Source: Pisolithus tinctorius
Taxonomy: Eukaryota; Basidiomycota; Agaricomycetes; Boletales; Pisolithaceae
DNA length: 64,000 nt
Reading direction: 5' to 3'
Assembly: GCA_024663395.1 (NCBI GenBank)
Contig: JANFAH010000046.1
Location: 124,001-188,000, forward strand
Shown: one piece after another, positions 10,540 through 19,775 of the stretch
Layout: each line of letters begins with the position of its first letter
How positions within the stretch are numbered: position 1 is the stretch's first letter
The notes under the pieces: model-generated
The model's input: the letters and a program-made list of their open reading frames with translations, nothing else
Told to the model about the DNA's origin: nothing
The model's database searches: none
Position numbers and translations under genes: made by a program

Positions 10540-12135
10540 ATGCAAGCCTACTCCGTCAACGACGCGCGTCCCGTGTTCAGCATGAGGGACCAGGCGACCA
10601 CGGCGCTCGCTGCAGCGCTAGGGCATGTCTGGAACTTGATCGAGGCGGCGCCACAGCCAGAGGAGAGGCTGGAGACCATCTATGCGTGGGTGGAGGACTG
10701 GGATAAGACATGGGTGAGAAACCTTCCACTGTAGTGCGTCGCGCGTTGACAGAGATCCGCAGGCCAGCATACGCTCGTGGTGGAAATACGTCGACGACAA
10801 CGGAATTTCCGTGCCGAAGGTTTGCGACGAGTGCATGCGCGACTATACCGAGGAATCTGCGATGTGCCAAAGCCTTCTAGTCCCGGGTGCCATCGCCATC
10901 GCTGACCTCCGTCGTCCAGTGGAGCAGAGATGGATCCACATCGACGACATCTTCGAAGACTACCAGGAGAGGGTAGAGTTGAGAGCGCAGCTCGAGGCGG
11001 AGAGGTCGACAAGAGAACCTTCTATGCGCACACGTAGACAGTCAGCAACGGCAACAGGTGAAGGTCAAGGCTGCGCGCCCAGCGACACTGAAGCAGGGGA
11101 GTCGTCGGGGGGGGGCTGGACGACCAGTGAGGCGACAGACGGATAGTACAGGCAAGGGGAAGGGCAAGGAAAAGGTACGTCCTACCCTCCAGGAAACTCC
11201 GAGCGCGATGGCTAATGTTCAGAAAAACTCCGCAGGCCACAGACGAAGTCGATGAATTGGAGAACGACGAAGGCGAACACCCACCGAACCCTGACCCATC
11301 GAAAACTGGTGCTCTGGCAGCCGAAGCCGACCTTCGATGCAGGGAGTGCGCGAAGGTAAACGCAGTGTGCGAAGGGCTACCTGGGGAGTCGTGCGAGCGA
11401 TGCAGGCAGGCCAAGCGGAAATGTAGCCGATCGCTCAGAGTGGGTAGGAAGGTGAGTACGAGCTGATCGCGACGTGACGAACGAGGACACTGAACCGTAA
11501 CACAGCGCAAGAACGCTGGAAGTGGAGAGACGGCCGCTGGCCCGTCACATAAACGGGTCAAATCAGTAACGGTGACGAATGAAACTCCGGTGTTGACCGG
11601 GTTGAAGCTTCGAATCCCTGCTCGCAAACCACCTCCCAGGCAAAACTCCGAACCACTTCCCGAGCATCCAACACCTCGAGCAAGTCCCTTGTTGTCTTCT
11701 GACATGCCTCCACCTCCCGTACCTCGACCACCTCTGTTCCTTCCATCAGCAACCCCTGTACCACGACCTCGTCCGGAGCTGACTCCACCACCGATGGACA
11801 ATCCGGGAGACCTTGGCGACGGTGGACTTTTTGGCAGACCGACGGGTTTATTGGATGATCCACCCGCACCCGTCGTCAGCGCGCAGGACGAGTCTGAAGG
11901 TCCTCCAGTCGAAGAAACTCCGCAGGTCGCAAACCCGAGTGAATCGGCTACGCGCGAGACTCTTGCTGAGCGCGTCCGACTGCTGGAGGGTAGGGTGGAC
12001 GACGAGGAGTTTGAGTTGACCCAGATCCACCAGATGCTGGGGCTGTTGGCGACGCGAGTGGAGCGACAGATCGGCGCAGTTCAGGGGCGACGCGAGGAGC
12101 TGAAGAGGTTGAAGGATCAGCTCAAAGATATGTAG
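10540..12135 (+). CDS. Antisense accessory gene of element 1: Zn2Cys6-like cluster plus coiled coil
   Basis: Four exons (10540-10713, 10763-11174, 11236-11451, 11506-12135) are joined by three phase-0 introns, each with GT..AG ends (GTGAGA..GCAG, GTACGT..GCAG, GTGAGT..ACAG). The start ATG at 10540 gives MQAYSVNDARPVF. Exon 3 carries CRECAKVNAVC, seven residues, then CERCRQAKRKC. This is C-x2-C-x6-C-x7-C-x2-C-x6-C, the spacing of fungal Zn2Cys6 clusters, but with the basic residues in the second half. Exon 4 has a Pro-rich linker and a C-terminal heptad-like helix (LAERVRLLEGRVDDEEFELT onward). Exon 2 contains a G9 run (11107-11115); one G fewer would keep the frame open to the donor at 11175, so the copy is either frameshifted or miscalled. 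It lies opposite in strand to pol, tail-to-tail, 296 bp from the pol stop. A DNA-binding role is inferred from the cluster only. Confidence 0.72.
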
Positions 12136-12277
12136 GTACGAGTACAGTAGCGTAAGTAGATTGCGGAATTTATTTGTTTTATTTTATTTCGTGAATCTTT
12201 CGGCATTTTGAACAGGATCATCGCTAAGAAGGGAACAGGGAAAGAGAACGAATCGACGAGAGGCTGGAGATGAGCGG

Positions 12278-12279
<2 letters not shown>

Positions 12280-12318
<39 letters not shown>
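12280..12318. repeat. T39 homopolymer between accessory gene and pol
   Basis: An uninterrupted run of about 39 T on the plus strand reads as poly(A) on the pol strand. It sits in the tail-to-tail intergenic gap, followed by a purine-rich GAAAG tract (about 12366-12427). Confidence 0.9.
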
Positions 12319-12319
<1 letters not shown>

Positions 12320-12431
12320 TGGCGGTTTTTGTTTCATATGAGACGAAGAGCGTAACTATATAAGCGAAAGGAAAGGCGAAGAAAGAGAGAAAAGAAAAGA
12401 AAAGAAAGAAAAAGATAGAGAGAAAGGTGTG

Positions 12432-15400
12432 CTACTCATCTGATTCGTCCAAAGGGACGCCAGCGAGTGCAGGGTCTGGTAGCGAATCATCTTCTAAGCG
12501 GTCCAAGTCGCCTGCAGAAATTCCAGTCAACTGCGTGACTTCGATACGAGAGTTGTCCCGCGGGAAATAGGGGTAAAGATGGAAGGCGGCAAACCAGAAT
12601 TTGGACACGGCTCCATCTAATTCCGCCAGGATGTACGAGCCTCCTTTGGTATGCCGAACGACTATCATGGGACCTAGGTAGCGTGGTTTGGTCTTGCGAT
12701 CTAGTTCCCGCTCGATACGTGAATTCCGCACGAGGACGAGTGACCCAGGTTCGAAGTTGAAGTCTTGGATGGTGTGCGCAAAACGAGCGACGAAGTCTTT
12801 GACTGACGCAAAGCGGGATCTCAGGACGAGATCGTGGATTCGAGCGAGGTCTTCTGGACGTTTCTGGAGTTGGCGGGCGCGATGGGCGATGAGTTCTGAC
12901 GTCGAGTAAAATTCCGCCTCAAAAGGGGCCAAGAATGTCGCCTCGACAATGTCAAAGGGGAGTCTAGGTTCGACGCCGTGAGCCATATAAAACGGAGAAA
13001 ACCCAGTTGCCTTGTGAACTGTAACCCTCTCTGCCCAGAACACCGCAGGAGCCACTTCCGACCACTTTGATGCTTCTCCTCCACAACTCTTTACCAACGC
13101 CTCCCTCACATCGAAATGCCGACGCTCAACAACCCCGTTAGCTTGGGAGTTATAGGGTGAGATTCGGATGTGGCGAATCCTGAAGGTTTTGGAGAGCCAA
13201 TCGAGAGCGAGGACGTAGGGACCACCGTTGTCTGTGACAATTTCCGCAACTGCACCCCAGCGGCACAAGATCTGTTCGAAAATGAATTTTCCGATGGACT
13301 TGCCGGTCTCCGCGCGAAGCATAGCCCACTCTGGATAACTAGTAAGTGAACAGCGAGCTTGGGTGACGTAGCGAAATCCGTTCGACTTCGGCATCAAGAA
13401 CGTGTCCATATACACTTTAAAGAATAGGGGCTCGGGGATGGCGACGACTGGCGGAATATGTACGCGATCCAAACGGCGTATTTGGCATTCGTGACACGAC
13501 TTGACGTACCAGCGGACGTCCTGCTCTAGCATAGGCCACCAGAAACAAGTCAGCAGCTGCATGCGGGTCGAGTAGATACCCTTGTGTCCTAGCTCATCAT
13601 GAGCCTGACGAAGAATCCCGAGTCGTTTGTGAGGGGCGACTACCAGTTGGTGACGTCCGTGAGGGTCCTTTCTCCACAGGTCTCCTCCTTTGACGAAATA
13701 CCGAGTGGCGAGACGCACCAGGCTTTCCAACTCCCCTTCCTCCAATCCTTCTGGCTTCTTCTTCGTCTCCAAAAACTCCTTCACCACTTTTAACCTCTCC
13801 TCTCTCTGGATCGCTTTCTCTGAGCGCGGAATTTCCGTTTCGTAGACACTCGGTGAGGTTTGTTCGGAGGAATAGATGCCTAGACTCTGTGACAAGACCG
13901 AAGGTGAGTCTGACAAGGTACTCGGAATTTCCGAAGGGTAAGGCTGAGACTCGAAACGGGCCTCCCTACGGTTCAAAAGCTCGACAGCGAAGGCTCCACA
14001 CTCGTCTATCCACTCCTTGTAGTCCTCTTCTCCATCCTCATCTTCTTCTGCTTTTGGTCTCCTTGAAAGACCGTCTGGCGCTGCATGCTTGTGAGCAGGG
14101 ACATGTACGAGCTCGAAGTCGAATAAAAGAATTCCTGCAATCCAGCGGTTGATGGTTGCGTTGGGCTGTAAGTCTGGATTGTTAATCATCCCCTTTATAT
14201 ATCGTGCGTCAACCTCGACAATTAAATTCCGCACGCCGAAAATGTGAAGTCTGACGTCGTGTAAAGCGCGGAAGAGACCAAAGAGCTCGAGTTTGGCTTG
14301 GCTGTAACAGTGCTCGCGGTCGTTGAGAGTTATCGAGCCGAACCTTGCAGGGTAACGTTTTCCATCTTCCCCCTCCTGCATGAGGAGGTATCCTACAGCG
14401 ATATTCGAAGTGTCGACTGCCAGAATGACCTTCCTCTCGGAATTGTAGTCGATAGTGCGAAGTGCAGGGGAGGAGACGATAGCTTGGCGAAGATAATCCA
14501 TGGCTTCCCTGTGTTCGTTGCGGAATTCGAAGGAGACGTCTTTCTTGGTCAGCTCGACGAGGGGACATGCGTGCTTAGCGAAATCCTTGATAAAGATCCT
14601 ACAATACGAGCAAAGACCTAAAAATCCGCGCACTTCGGTGACATTAGCGCAGTAGGGCCAGTCTTTAATTTTCTGGACTTTAGCTTCGTCCAGAATTCTC
14701 CCCTCGAACGACACCTTATGCCCAACCACAATGATAGACGGCGCGGCGATGACGCATTTCTTTGCTGAAACGGTAGCTCCTGCATGACGCAGACGATGCA
14801 AGACGTGGTTGACGTTCTGCAGATGTTCCCAGATGAAGCGCCGGATCCTGGAGTTTTGTGCGATTGTCTGGAAGGTACCGTCGGAGTTTTGGTAACGAGA
14901 TTTGGGGCCTTTGATCGGGCAATCGTCGATGAATGGGATGGTAACTTCCGGAATTTCATCCTTTAATATCCAACAGACGTCTCCGTGGAAAATTTGGATG
15001 GCATTTGTGTAGCCCATGGGTAGTTTGGTGAGTCGAAGGGTACCAATAGGGGTTTGGAAGGTAGTTAGATCGCGGTATTCGTCATGGATGGTGCGATGAT
15101 CGTATCCGACCATAAGATCTAAAATTCCGTAGACGGAGTGGCAGGCGAAAGCTTCTGCAATCGAGTCGACGAAAGGGGGAACGGCTGAATCCTGTATAGA
15201 TACGGCATTCAGAGGTTGTAAGTCATGAACAAGGCGCAGAGATTTTCCATCCTTCTTGACTACGCAGAACCATTTCGAGCGATAGGACGAAGTAGAAGGT
15301 TCGTAGACACCTGCGGAAATCTTTTCTTTGATTATGCCGACGACGTCACGAAAAATGGCAGGAGGTATGGGGATATTCCGCTCGACCCAGGGTTTGTGGG

Positions 15401-15527
15401 CTAGCGTGGGTATCTCAGCGGCGGAAACATATCTTCTCGGAAGGTTCCTCTTTCTGAGGCATCCCAAGCGAAGGCGGTCTCGTGTGTCTTGACCAGCCAT
15501 CGTACCAGATTTAACTCCGTGGGCCAA
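12432..15527 (-). CDS. pol: Element 1 pol: reverse transcriptase, RNase H, integrase
   Basis: This is a 1031-residue open frame. RT motifs run in order from KWFCVVKKDGKSLR through LPMGYTNAIQIF to the catalytic FIDD (VTIPFIDDCPIKG). RNase H follows with VILAVDTSNIAVGYLLM, ELFGLFRAL and VEVDARYIKGM. The integrase zinc-binding HHCC region (H-DELGHKG..CHECQIRR) and the DDE triad (VYMDTFLM; IVTDNGGPY; ANGVVERRHF) are all present. A GPY/F-type tail (KPRYLGPMIVV) and no chromodomain close the protein, which ends DESDE. The frame is -1 relative to the preceding ORF, which overlaps to 15401. The homologous join falls at FPP/AEIPTL (about 15420), where no slippery heptamer is seen. The enzymatic domains therefore look intact, but fusion to the upstream product may be broken in this copy. 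Confidence 0.9.
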   Translation of the reverse strand: MAHGVKSGTMAGQDTRDRLRLGCLRKRNLPRRYVSAAEIPTLAHKPWVERNIPIPPAIFRDVVGIIKEKISAGVYEPSTSSYRSKWFCVVKKDGKSLRLVHDLQPLNAVSIQDSAVPPFVDSIAEAFACHSVYGILDLMVGYDHRTIHDEYRDLTTFQTPIGTLRLTKLPMGYTNAIQIFHGDVCWILKDEIPEVTIPFIDDCPIKGPKSRYQNSDGTFQTIAQNSRIRRFIWEHLQNVNHVLHRLRHAGATVSAKKCVIAAPSIIVVGHKVSFEGRILDEAKVQKIKDWPYCANVTEVRGFLGLCSYCRIFIKDFAKHACPLVELTKKDVSFEFRNEHREAMDYLRQAIVSSPALRTIDYNSERKVILAVDTSNIAVGYLLMQEGEDGKRYPARFGSITLNDREHCYSQAKLELFGLFRALHDVRLHIFGVRNLIVEVDARYIKGMINNPDLQPNATINRWIAGILLFDFELVHVPAHKHAAPDGLSRRPKAEEDEDGEEDYKEWIDECGAFAVELLNRREARFESQPYPSEIPSTLSDSPSVLSQSLGIYSSEQTSPSVYETEIPRSEKAIQREERLKVVKEFLETKKKPEGLEEGELESLVRLATRYFVKGGDLWRKDPHGRHQLVVAPHKRLGILRQAHDELGHKGIYSTRMQLLTCFWWPMLEQDVRWYVKSCHECQIRRLDRVHIPPVVAIPEPLFFKVYMDTFLMPKSNGFRYVTQARCSLTSYPEWAMLRAETGKSIGKFIFEQILCRWGAVAEIVTDNGGPYVLALDWLSKTFRIRHIRISPYNSQANGVVERRHFDVREALVKSCGGEASKWSEVAPAVFWAERVTVHKATGFSPFYMAHGVEPRLPFDIVEATFLAPFEAEFYSTSELIAHRARQLQKRPEDLARIHDLVLRSRFASVKDFVARFAHTIQDFNFEPGSLVLVRNSRIERELDRKTKPRYLGPMIVVRHTKGGSYILAELDGAVSKFWFAAFHLYPYFPRDNSRIEVTQLTGISAGDLDRLEDDSLPDPALAGVPLDESDE

Positions 15528-16039
15528 AGGAACTTCGAAGGGTCCAGATCAAGCTCGTCAGCCCTTTCCTGGGTGAACCTGGAGCCTGGCACGAATGGAG
15601 GAGGATGAGTAGGTAACACAGGTAAGTCTGCGAGAGGATCTCCAGCCTCCCAACGCTCTACCCGGAATTCCACAGGCATCAACGTCGGTACAGGCCTGAC
15701 CTTCTTCGCTACAGGTTTGTATTTTAAGATATGAAGGACGGAATCGAACTGGTAAGTAGAACGTAAGGCTGAAATTGTCAGTGGTGAAACAGTAGTGCTA
15801 GTAGAAAATAAGAAAGGGTCATTCGAAGAAACGGAACTAGAATCGAACGGGTCAATTGGGGGCGTACTGTTGCTTTGGAAATCATAGAGCAATGCCGCAG
15901 CGGGATTTTGGGTAGTATCTGTAGAGAAAAGAGAAGCCGGCTTCGAGGGTAACAAGGAAGAATCAGAAACGTAGAGCGAACACACGGAGAAAACGTTATC
16001 ATGGCCTCCTCGCGATCTAAACGAGTCATCGACCGGCAC
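15401..16039 (-). CDS. Element 1 ORF between gag-protease and RT (reached by -1 frameshift)
   Basis: A frame of about 212 codons starts within the gag stop region and has no ATG of its own at its beginning (the first codon there reads GTG). It is Ser/Pro-rich at first and ends with a conserved-looking segment, VRWLVKTHETAFAWDASE and FREDMFPP, which in related elements leads directly into the RT domain. It is in the -1 frame of gag and can be entered through the heptamer at 16042-16048. Confidence 0.7.
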   Translation of the reverse strand: MPVDDSFRSRGGHDNVFSVCSLYVSDSSLLPSKPASLFSTDTTQNPAAALLYDFQSNSTPPIDPFDSSSVSSNDPFLFSTSTTVSPLTISALRSTYQFDSVLHILKYKPVAKKVRPVPTLMPVEFRVERWEAGDPLADLPVLPTHPPPFVPGSRFTQERADELDLDPSKFLWPTELNLVRWLVKTHETAFAWDASERGTFREDMFPPLRYPR

Positions 16040-18249
16040 TAAAAACCCTGCTCAGGTTGCTTCATGTGGCGACGCATCTCCTTGCGTGCAAAGTAGTCTT
16101 CTTCGTCTTCGGAATTTACGAACCGTGGAAGAGGCTGTAGTCTGTTTCGAGGGCGCGTCGGAATTAATACCTGTCTTCCCGTGTTAGGATCACGAATCTC
16201 TAGGGACTGTTCCCCGTTGGGGAAATCTCGTAGGACGCTGGTGAGCAGACAGAAGAAGGGTCGCCCGAGAAGTAGATCAAATGGAGCGTGATCAACGACC
16301 TGAATCTGGAGGTGCGCTTTGATATTCCCTATGCGCAAGGACGCGTTCTCTATGACACCTAGAGTACTTTCTTTGGATTGGTTAGCGGCTTTGAGAGTCA
16401 TGCTCATGTCAGAACGAAGAGGAGCCCCTAAGGCCTCCCATAGTTCACGACGCAAGGCTACCACCTGACAACCACTGTCCAGAATGCATTCGACGTGGAG
16501 TTTGTTCATTAAGATGCCATCGACAGCGCGTAAGGGGGCAGTAGCGAGGCCTACACACTTCCCTTCGACGTCTCTGACCCAGAATTGTTCATAGGACGCC
16601 CAGGTAGGTGACGCCACCGCTTCTGACACCGTTTCCAGGCTCCCAATCATTATCTTCTTCGTCGCAGCCAGTTCTCGGACCTGCTTACGAATCTCCGGGC
16701 TGACAGCAAGGAGGTCTTTGGTAGAGATCTCCATCTTCGCTTCTAAGACTTGGTTTACGAGACGTCTGGTAGCAGCCACTTCATCGAAACTGCTCTGGTA
16801 TCGAAATTGGGGTGCGGGAATTGTTGTAGGCTTAGATTTCTTGGAATCTGTAGGATTAGAGACGGCCGGAGTTTTACTAACGGTTGGGTTCTCTGTAACA
16901 TGGACAGGATCGTTTGGAACGGAATTAACGACTGGCCTGGGGGCGGATGACGCATTAGCAGGCGCTGGACTTGTTGCGGGGTTTCGCTGACGGCAGGCCG
17001 GAATTTCTACACCGTCGAAACGAGCGACCTTCTTCTTCTTGATATTATTTTTCAATTCTTCTACTTGCGCGTAAGCTCTTGCCAAGGCACGCTGGTCTTC
17101 TTCATCGGCATTACTCTCTAGTTCTTCGTCGATTAGGTAGGAGGAGGGATGTAGGTCGACCTGAAACTCCGCGGATTCTTCATTAGTGAAGAACATCGTG
17201 CTGACGAGATGAGGTGGGGTATCACGTCCTCGAGATGAGTTCGATGACTGGCTAGGACGTTGTACGGAGACGAGGTTTGCTGAGGCGATGATAGAATCGC
17301 GCATGGCAAGGAAGTTGTCGATCTTTTCTTTAAAGTTCTGGCCAGCAGCCGTCCTAGGAATGTCAGAACCATCAGGCATAAATACTCTTCCCCCTATCAG
17401 GGTGCATTTCCCAGCTTGTACATATTCACGACACAGTGCGCACTCTGCCGTATGGTGACCATCGGTGCTCCCGCAGAAGAAACACCGTGGGTCAAAAGAG
17501 CGACGGAATTGGGCCTCTTGACCTTGTTGAGGGGGTGACGTGTCGGTAGGTTGTTGGGCGACTTGGACGTACTCGCGTTTTAAGATAGTGGGGACAGTCG
17601 ACGAAGAAGGGGGTGCAGGGTTCTGGGGAAACAAGGCCGAAGAATCAGGTTGAGGGAGATTTCGTTTTGCTCCGCTGAGTAGGTAGTTAGCGTGCTTGTA
17701 GACCAGATCGAACTCCCAAGGTTCGTCGATGTCGTGATCTAGGTCTGAAAGTTGCAATCGCGTGAGCAAGGAATTCCGGAACCTCGGGGGAAATCCCTCA
17801 AGGAATTTCTCGTTGATGTAGTCCTCAGGGAGCTTCTTCTTCTTCTGGACGAGGCCAAGGATGCGCCGGAATTCCCGGACGTATTTACCGAGATCTTCCA
17901 GCGATCCCATAGGTTTCTGAACTTGATGGTAGAGTAAGGTTTCGAGGTCGGCCTTGGTATAGCGACGATCTTTCACTGAAGCACCTGGATAGTAGTTCAG
18001 GAGTTCTTTGGAAAACGCGTCCCAGTCATTGAAGCCGTCGGTTGCGGCGTCTAAGGTGGACCAAAATTCTGCCTCGTTGTGATCAGCGTAACGGATGACC
18101 CAGTGGATTTTATCTTTTCCAGTGTCCAGGCCAGCTTCGACGCAGAGTTGTTCGACATCTTCGAGGTAGCGAGTGATGTCTTCAGTGCGACCGGAAAACT
18201 TCGGGGCTTTGTTAGAGCCCCTGAGCGGCATGTCTCTGGCTCCAGACAT
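16039..18249 (-). CDS. gag: Element 1 Gag with zinc knuckle and aspartic protease
   Basis: This is a 736-residue frame starting MSGARDMPLRG. The N-terminal capsid-like part (KFSGRTEDITRYLEDVEQL, EAEFWSTLDAAT, FREFRRILGLVQ-type helices) resembles fungal Ty3 Gag. A zinc knuckle, CFFCGSTDGHHTAEC (CX2CX5HX4C), lies near residue 255. After a Pro/Ser-rich linker, a retropepsin-like domain has ECILDSGCQVVALRREL (the DSG active site, near residue 610) and FDLLLGRPFF (the LLGRPF flap-end motif). The frame ends EQGF, TAG. No internal stops are present. Confidence 0.9.
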   Translation of the reverse strand: MSGARDMPLRGSNKAPKFSGRTEDITRYLEDVEQLCVEAGLDTGKDKIHWVIRYADHNEAEFWSTLDAATDGFNDWDAFSKELLNYYPGASVKDRRYTKADLETLLYHQVQKPMGSLEDLGKYVREFRRILGLVQKKKKLPEDYINEKFLEGFPPRFRNSLLTRLQLSDLDHDIDEPWEFDLVYKHANYLLSGAKRNLPQPDSSALFPQNPAPPSSSTVPTILKREYVQVAQQPTDTSPPQQGQEAQFRRSFDPRCFFCGSTDGHHTAECALCREYVQAGKCTLIGGRVFMPDGSDIPRTAAGQNFKEKIDNFLAMRDSIIASANLVSVQRPSQSSNSSRGRDTPPHLVSTMFFTNEESAEFQVDLHPSSYLIDEELESNADEEDQRALARAYAQVEELKNNIKKKKVARFDGVEIPACRQRNPATSPAPANASSAPRPVVNSVPNDPVHVTENPTVSKTPAVSNPTDSKKSKPTTIPAPQFRYQSSFDEVAATRRLVNQVLEAKMEISTKDLLAVSPEIRKQVRELAATKKIMIGSLETVSEAVASPTWASYEQFWVRDVEGKCVGLATAPLRAVDGILMNKLHVECILDSGCQVVALRRELWEALGAPLRSDMSMTLKAANQSKESTLGVIENASLRIGNIKAHLQIQVVDHAPFDLLLGRPFFCLLTSVLRDFPNGEQSLEIRDPNTGRQVLIPTRPRNRLQPLPRFVNSEDEEDYFARKEMRRHMKQPEQGF
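16042..16048 (-). promoter_or_regulatory. -1 ribosomal frameshift heptamer G_GGT_TTT before gag stop
   Basis: On the coding strand the end of gag reads CAG GGT TTT TAG. G_GGT_TTT fits the X_XXY_YYZ pattern in the zero frame and lies immediately before the stop codon. Slipping back one base enters the next ORF. A downstream stimulatory structure was not evaluated. Confidence 0.65.
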
Positions 18250-18745
18250 TTTTCGAGGTGGAATGGGGATCTGGATCGGAATTCGGGGAAGGATAGGAGC
18301 GGAATTCGAGAGAGTCGAGGCAAGAGTATTCTGTACGGGTATTTGAGTAGAAAGGGTGGTGGCAGAATTTGCGATTAGGGAGTGGGAAGGAAGGAGGAGC
18401 TGTTCAGCGGCTAGTTCTGAATCACTGGATGGCGAGGACGAAGAAGAAGTTAGTTCTGAGAGAGGCGAAAGTTCTTGACGTTCAGCGGGAGGATCGAAGG
18501 GCTCGTCGAAGTCGAAGCCTCCTGGAAACGCTGGGTAAAACGCTGGGGACTCTGGGCTCCGAAAGATCTTGTCTAAACCGAGGTCTGAGTCTGACGAGTG
18601 CGGCTCTGAAATATCTCTAGGATCAGCTACCGGAATTAAGATTTCTGCTGAGGAAATAGATAGTCTGCGGAAGGGCTCTAAGAGCTCTTCGAGTTCGGTT
18701 CTTTGACGAGTGGGTCGTAAGGATCTCCTTTCCAGATCTACAGAC

Positions 18746-18763
18746 CCCTCGCGGTGGGCTCCA
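18746..18763 (-). promoter_or_regulatory. Candidate tRNA primer-binding site of element 1
   Basis: Six bases downstream of the 5' LTR on the minus strand is TGGAGCCCACCGCGAGGG, which begins with TGG as expected for pairing with a tRNA 3'-CCA end. The complementary tRNA would end ..GCGGTGGGCTCCA; its identity is not known. Confidence 0.55.
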
Positions 18764-18769
18764 AAACGA

Positions 18770-19775
18770 TGTGGGACACTACCTCTGGGTAGCGTGCGAA
18801 TAGGGGAAAGCTGTAGGGAAAATCCCTAGGCTCGACCCAAGGGGTGCTGAGTAGGAAGGAGACGTAGGATGCGATGGTAGAGTCGGTCGAAGAGTCGAAT
18901 GTGGGTCACGGAATTTAATTCCGTAGAGTCGAAGGAAGGGACAGACTTGCTTTTGAAATTCCGGACGACGAACTTGCACCAAGGAAGTAACTCCGAGACG
19001 AATTAAGCGCGTGGGAGAGGCAAACGAGTACTGATGGATCAAGGACGCGAAGACACGGTAGACACAGTAGACACAAAGACACAGATACGCAGCGGACTCA
19101 GAGGACGCGAAGACTCTGTGAACTCTTTAGACTCGCACTAGACGCAGAATGTGGGTCCCAAAAGAGATTCTTTCGTTTCGTCGCTGAGGCGGAATTATAT
19201 AGTACATGGATAGTAAGGTACTGATCGGAGAAATGTGGGGCGGGAGAAGCAAAACTCCGAAAAATAAAGGGGACGACGTGTCAGACGTCAAAGCCATACA
19301 GCAACGTGTGAAAACAAACTGTAAGGTAGTAACTGAGAAATACAACAGGAAAGACGGGTATCTTCCGACAGGGCGAGTGTACACTGTACCATAGAGTGGA
19401 ACGCGAAGGGTAGAGACCATAGGTAGAAAGGGGTTCTCGCTTTGCGGAGAAAGGTTCGTGGGAAAGGAACGAGAGGGGTAACCGGAGTTTTTACCGATGA
19501 TCTGCGTGATTTTCCGACTACGTGGCGAGGCGAGGGTTGAAGCGGCACGACTGCGGAATTCCGGATAGACGTATGTCAGGTTGATGTTGACGCGGAATTT
19601 CGGGACGATGACTGGTGTGTGTTATTGATGGACCGGGGAGCTCCGAAGGTTCGACAGGCGAGGCAGCGCACGAGGCAGAAGGGATAATTCCGAAGACGAT
19701 AGACGTGGATGGTAACGGCGGAATTTTGGTGTTGGCATCCCTATTTCGGCCTCAGGGAGTATACTACTCCCTACA
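18770..19775 (-). repeat. 5' LTR of element 1
   Basis: This LTR is 1006 bp and almost identical to the left one. The differences seen are mostly transitions, several at CpG sites (for example CAACGTGTG against CAATGTGTG, and ACGATGAC against ACAATGAC). Confidence 0.92.

Larger units (their letters stand above)
9266..19775 (-). mobile_element. Element 1: full-length Ty3-type LTR retrotransposon inserted in the satellite
   Basis: Two LTRs of equal length (1006 bp: 9266-10271 and 18770-19775) begin TG and end CA and differ at only about seven positions seen by eye. They flank gag, a protease region and pol on the minus strand, so the 5' LTR is the right one. The insertion lies in a satellite monomer. 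The left flank ends ACAGCGT and the right flank starts GTGTGTGAG; an uninterrupted monomer reads ACAGCGTGTGAG. This is a 4-bp GCGT duplication whose right copy has become GTGT. No chromodomain was seen. An extra gene on the opposite strand occupies the space between pol and the 3' LTR. CpGs are abundant, unlike the surroundings, so the element is young. Confidence 0.92.
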
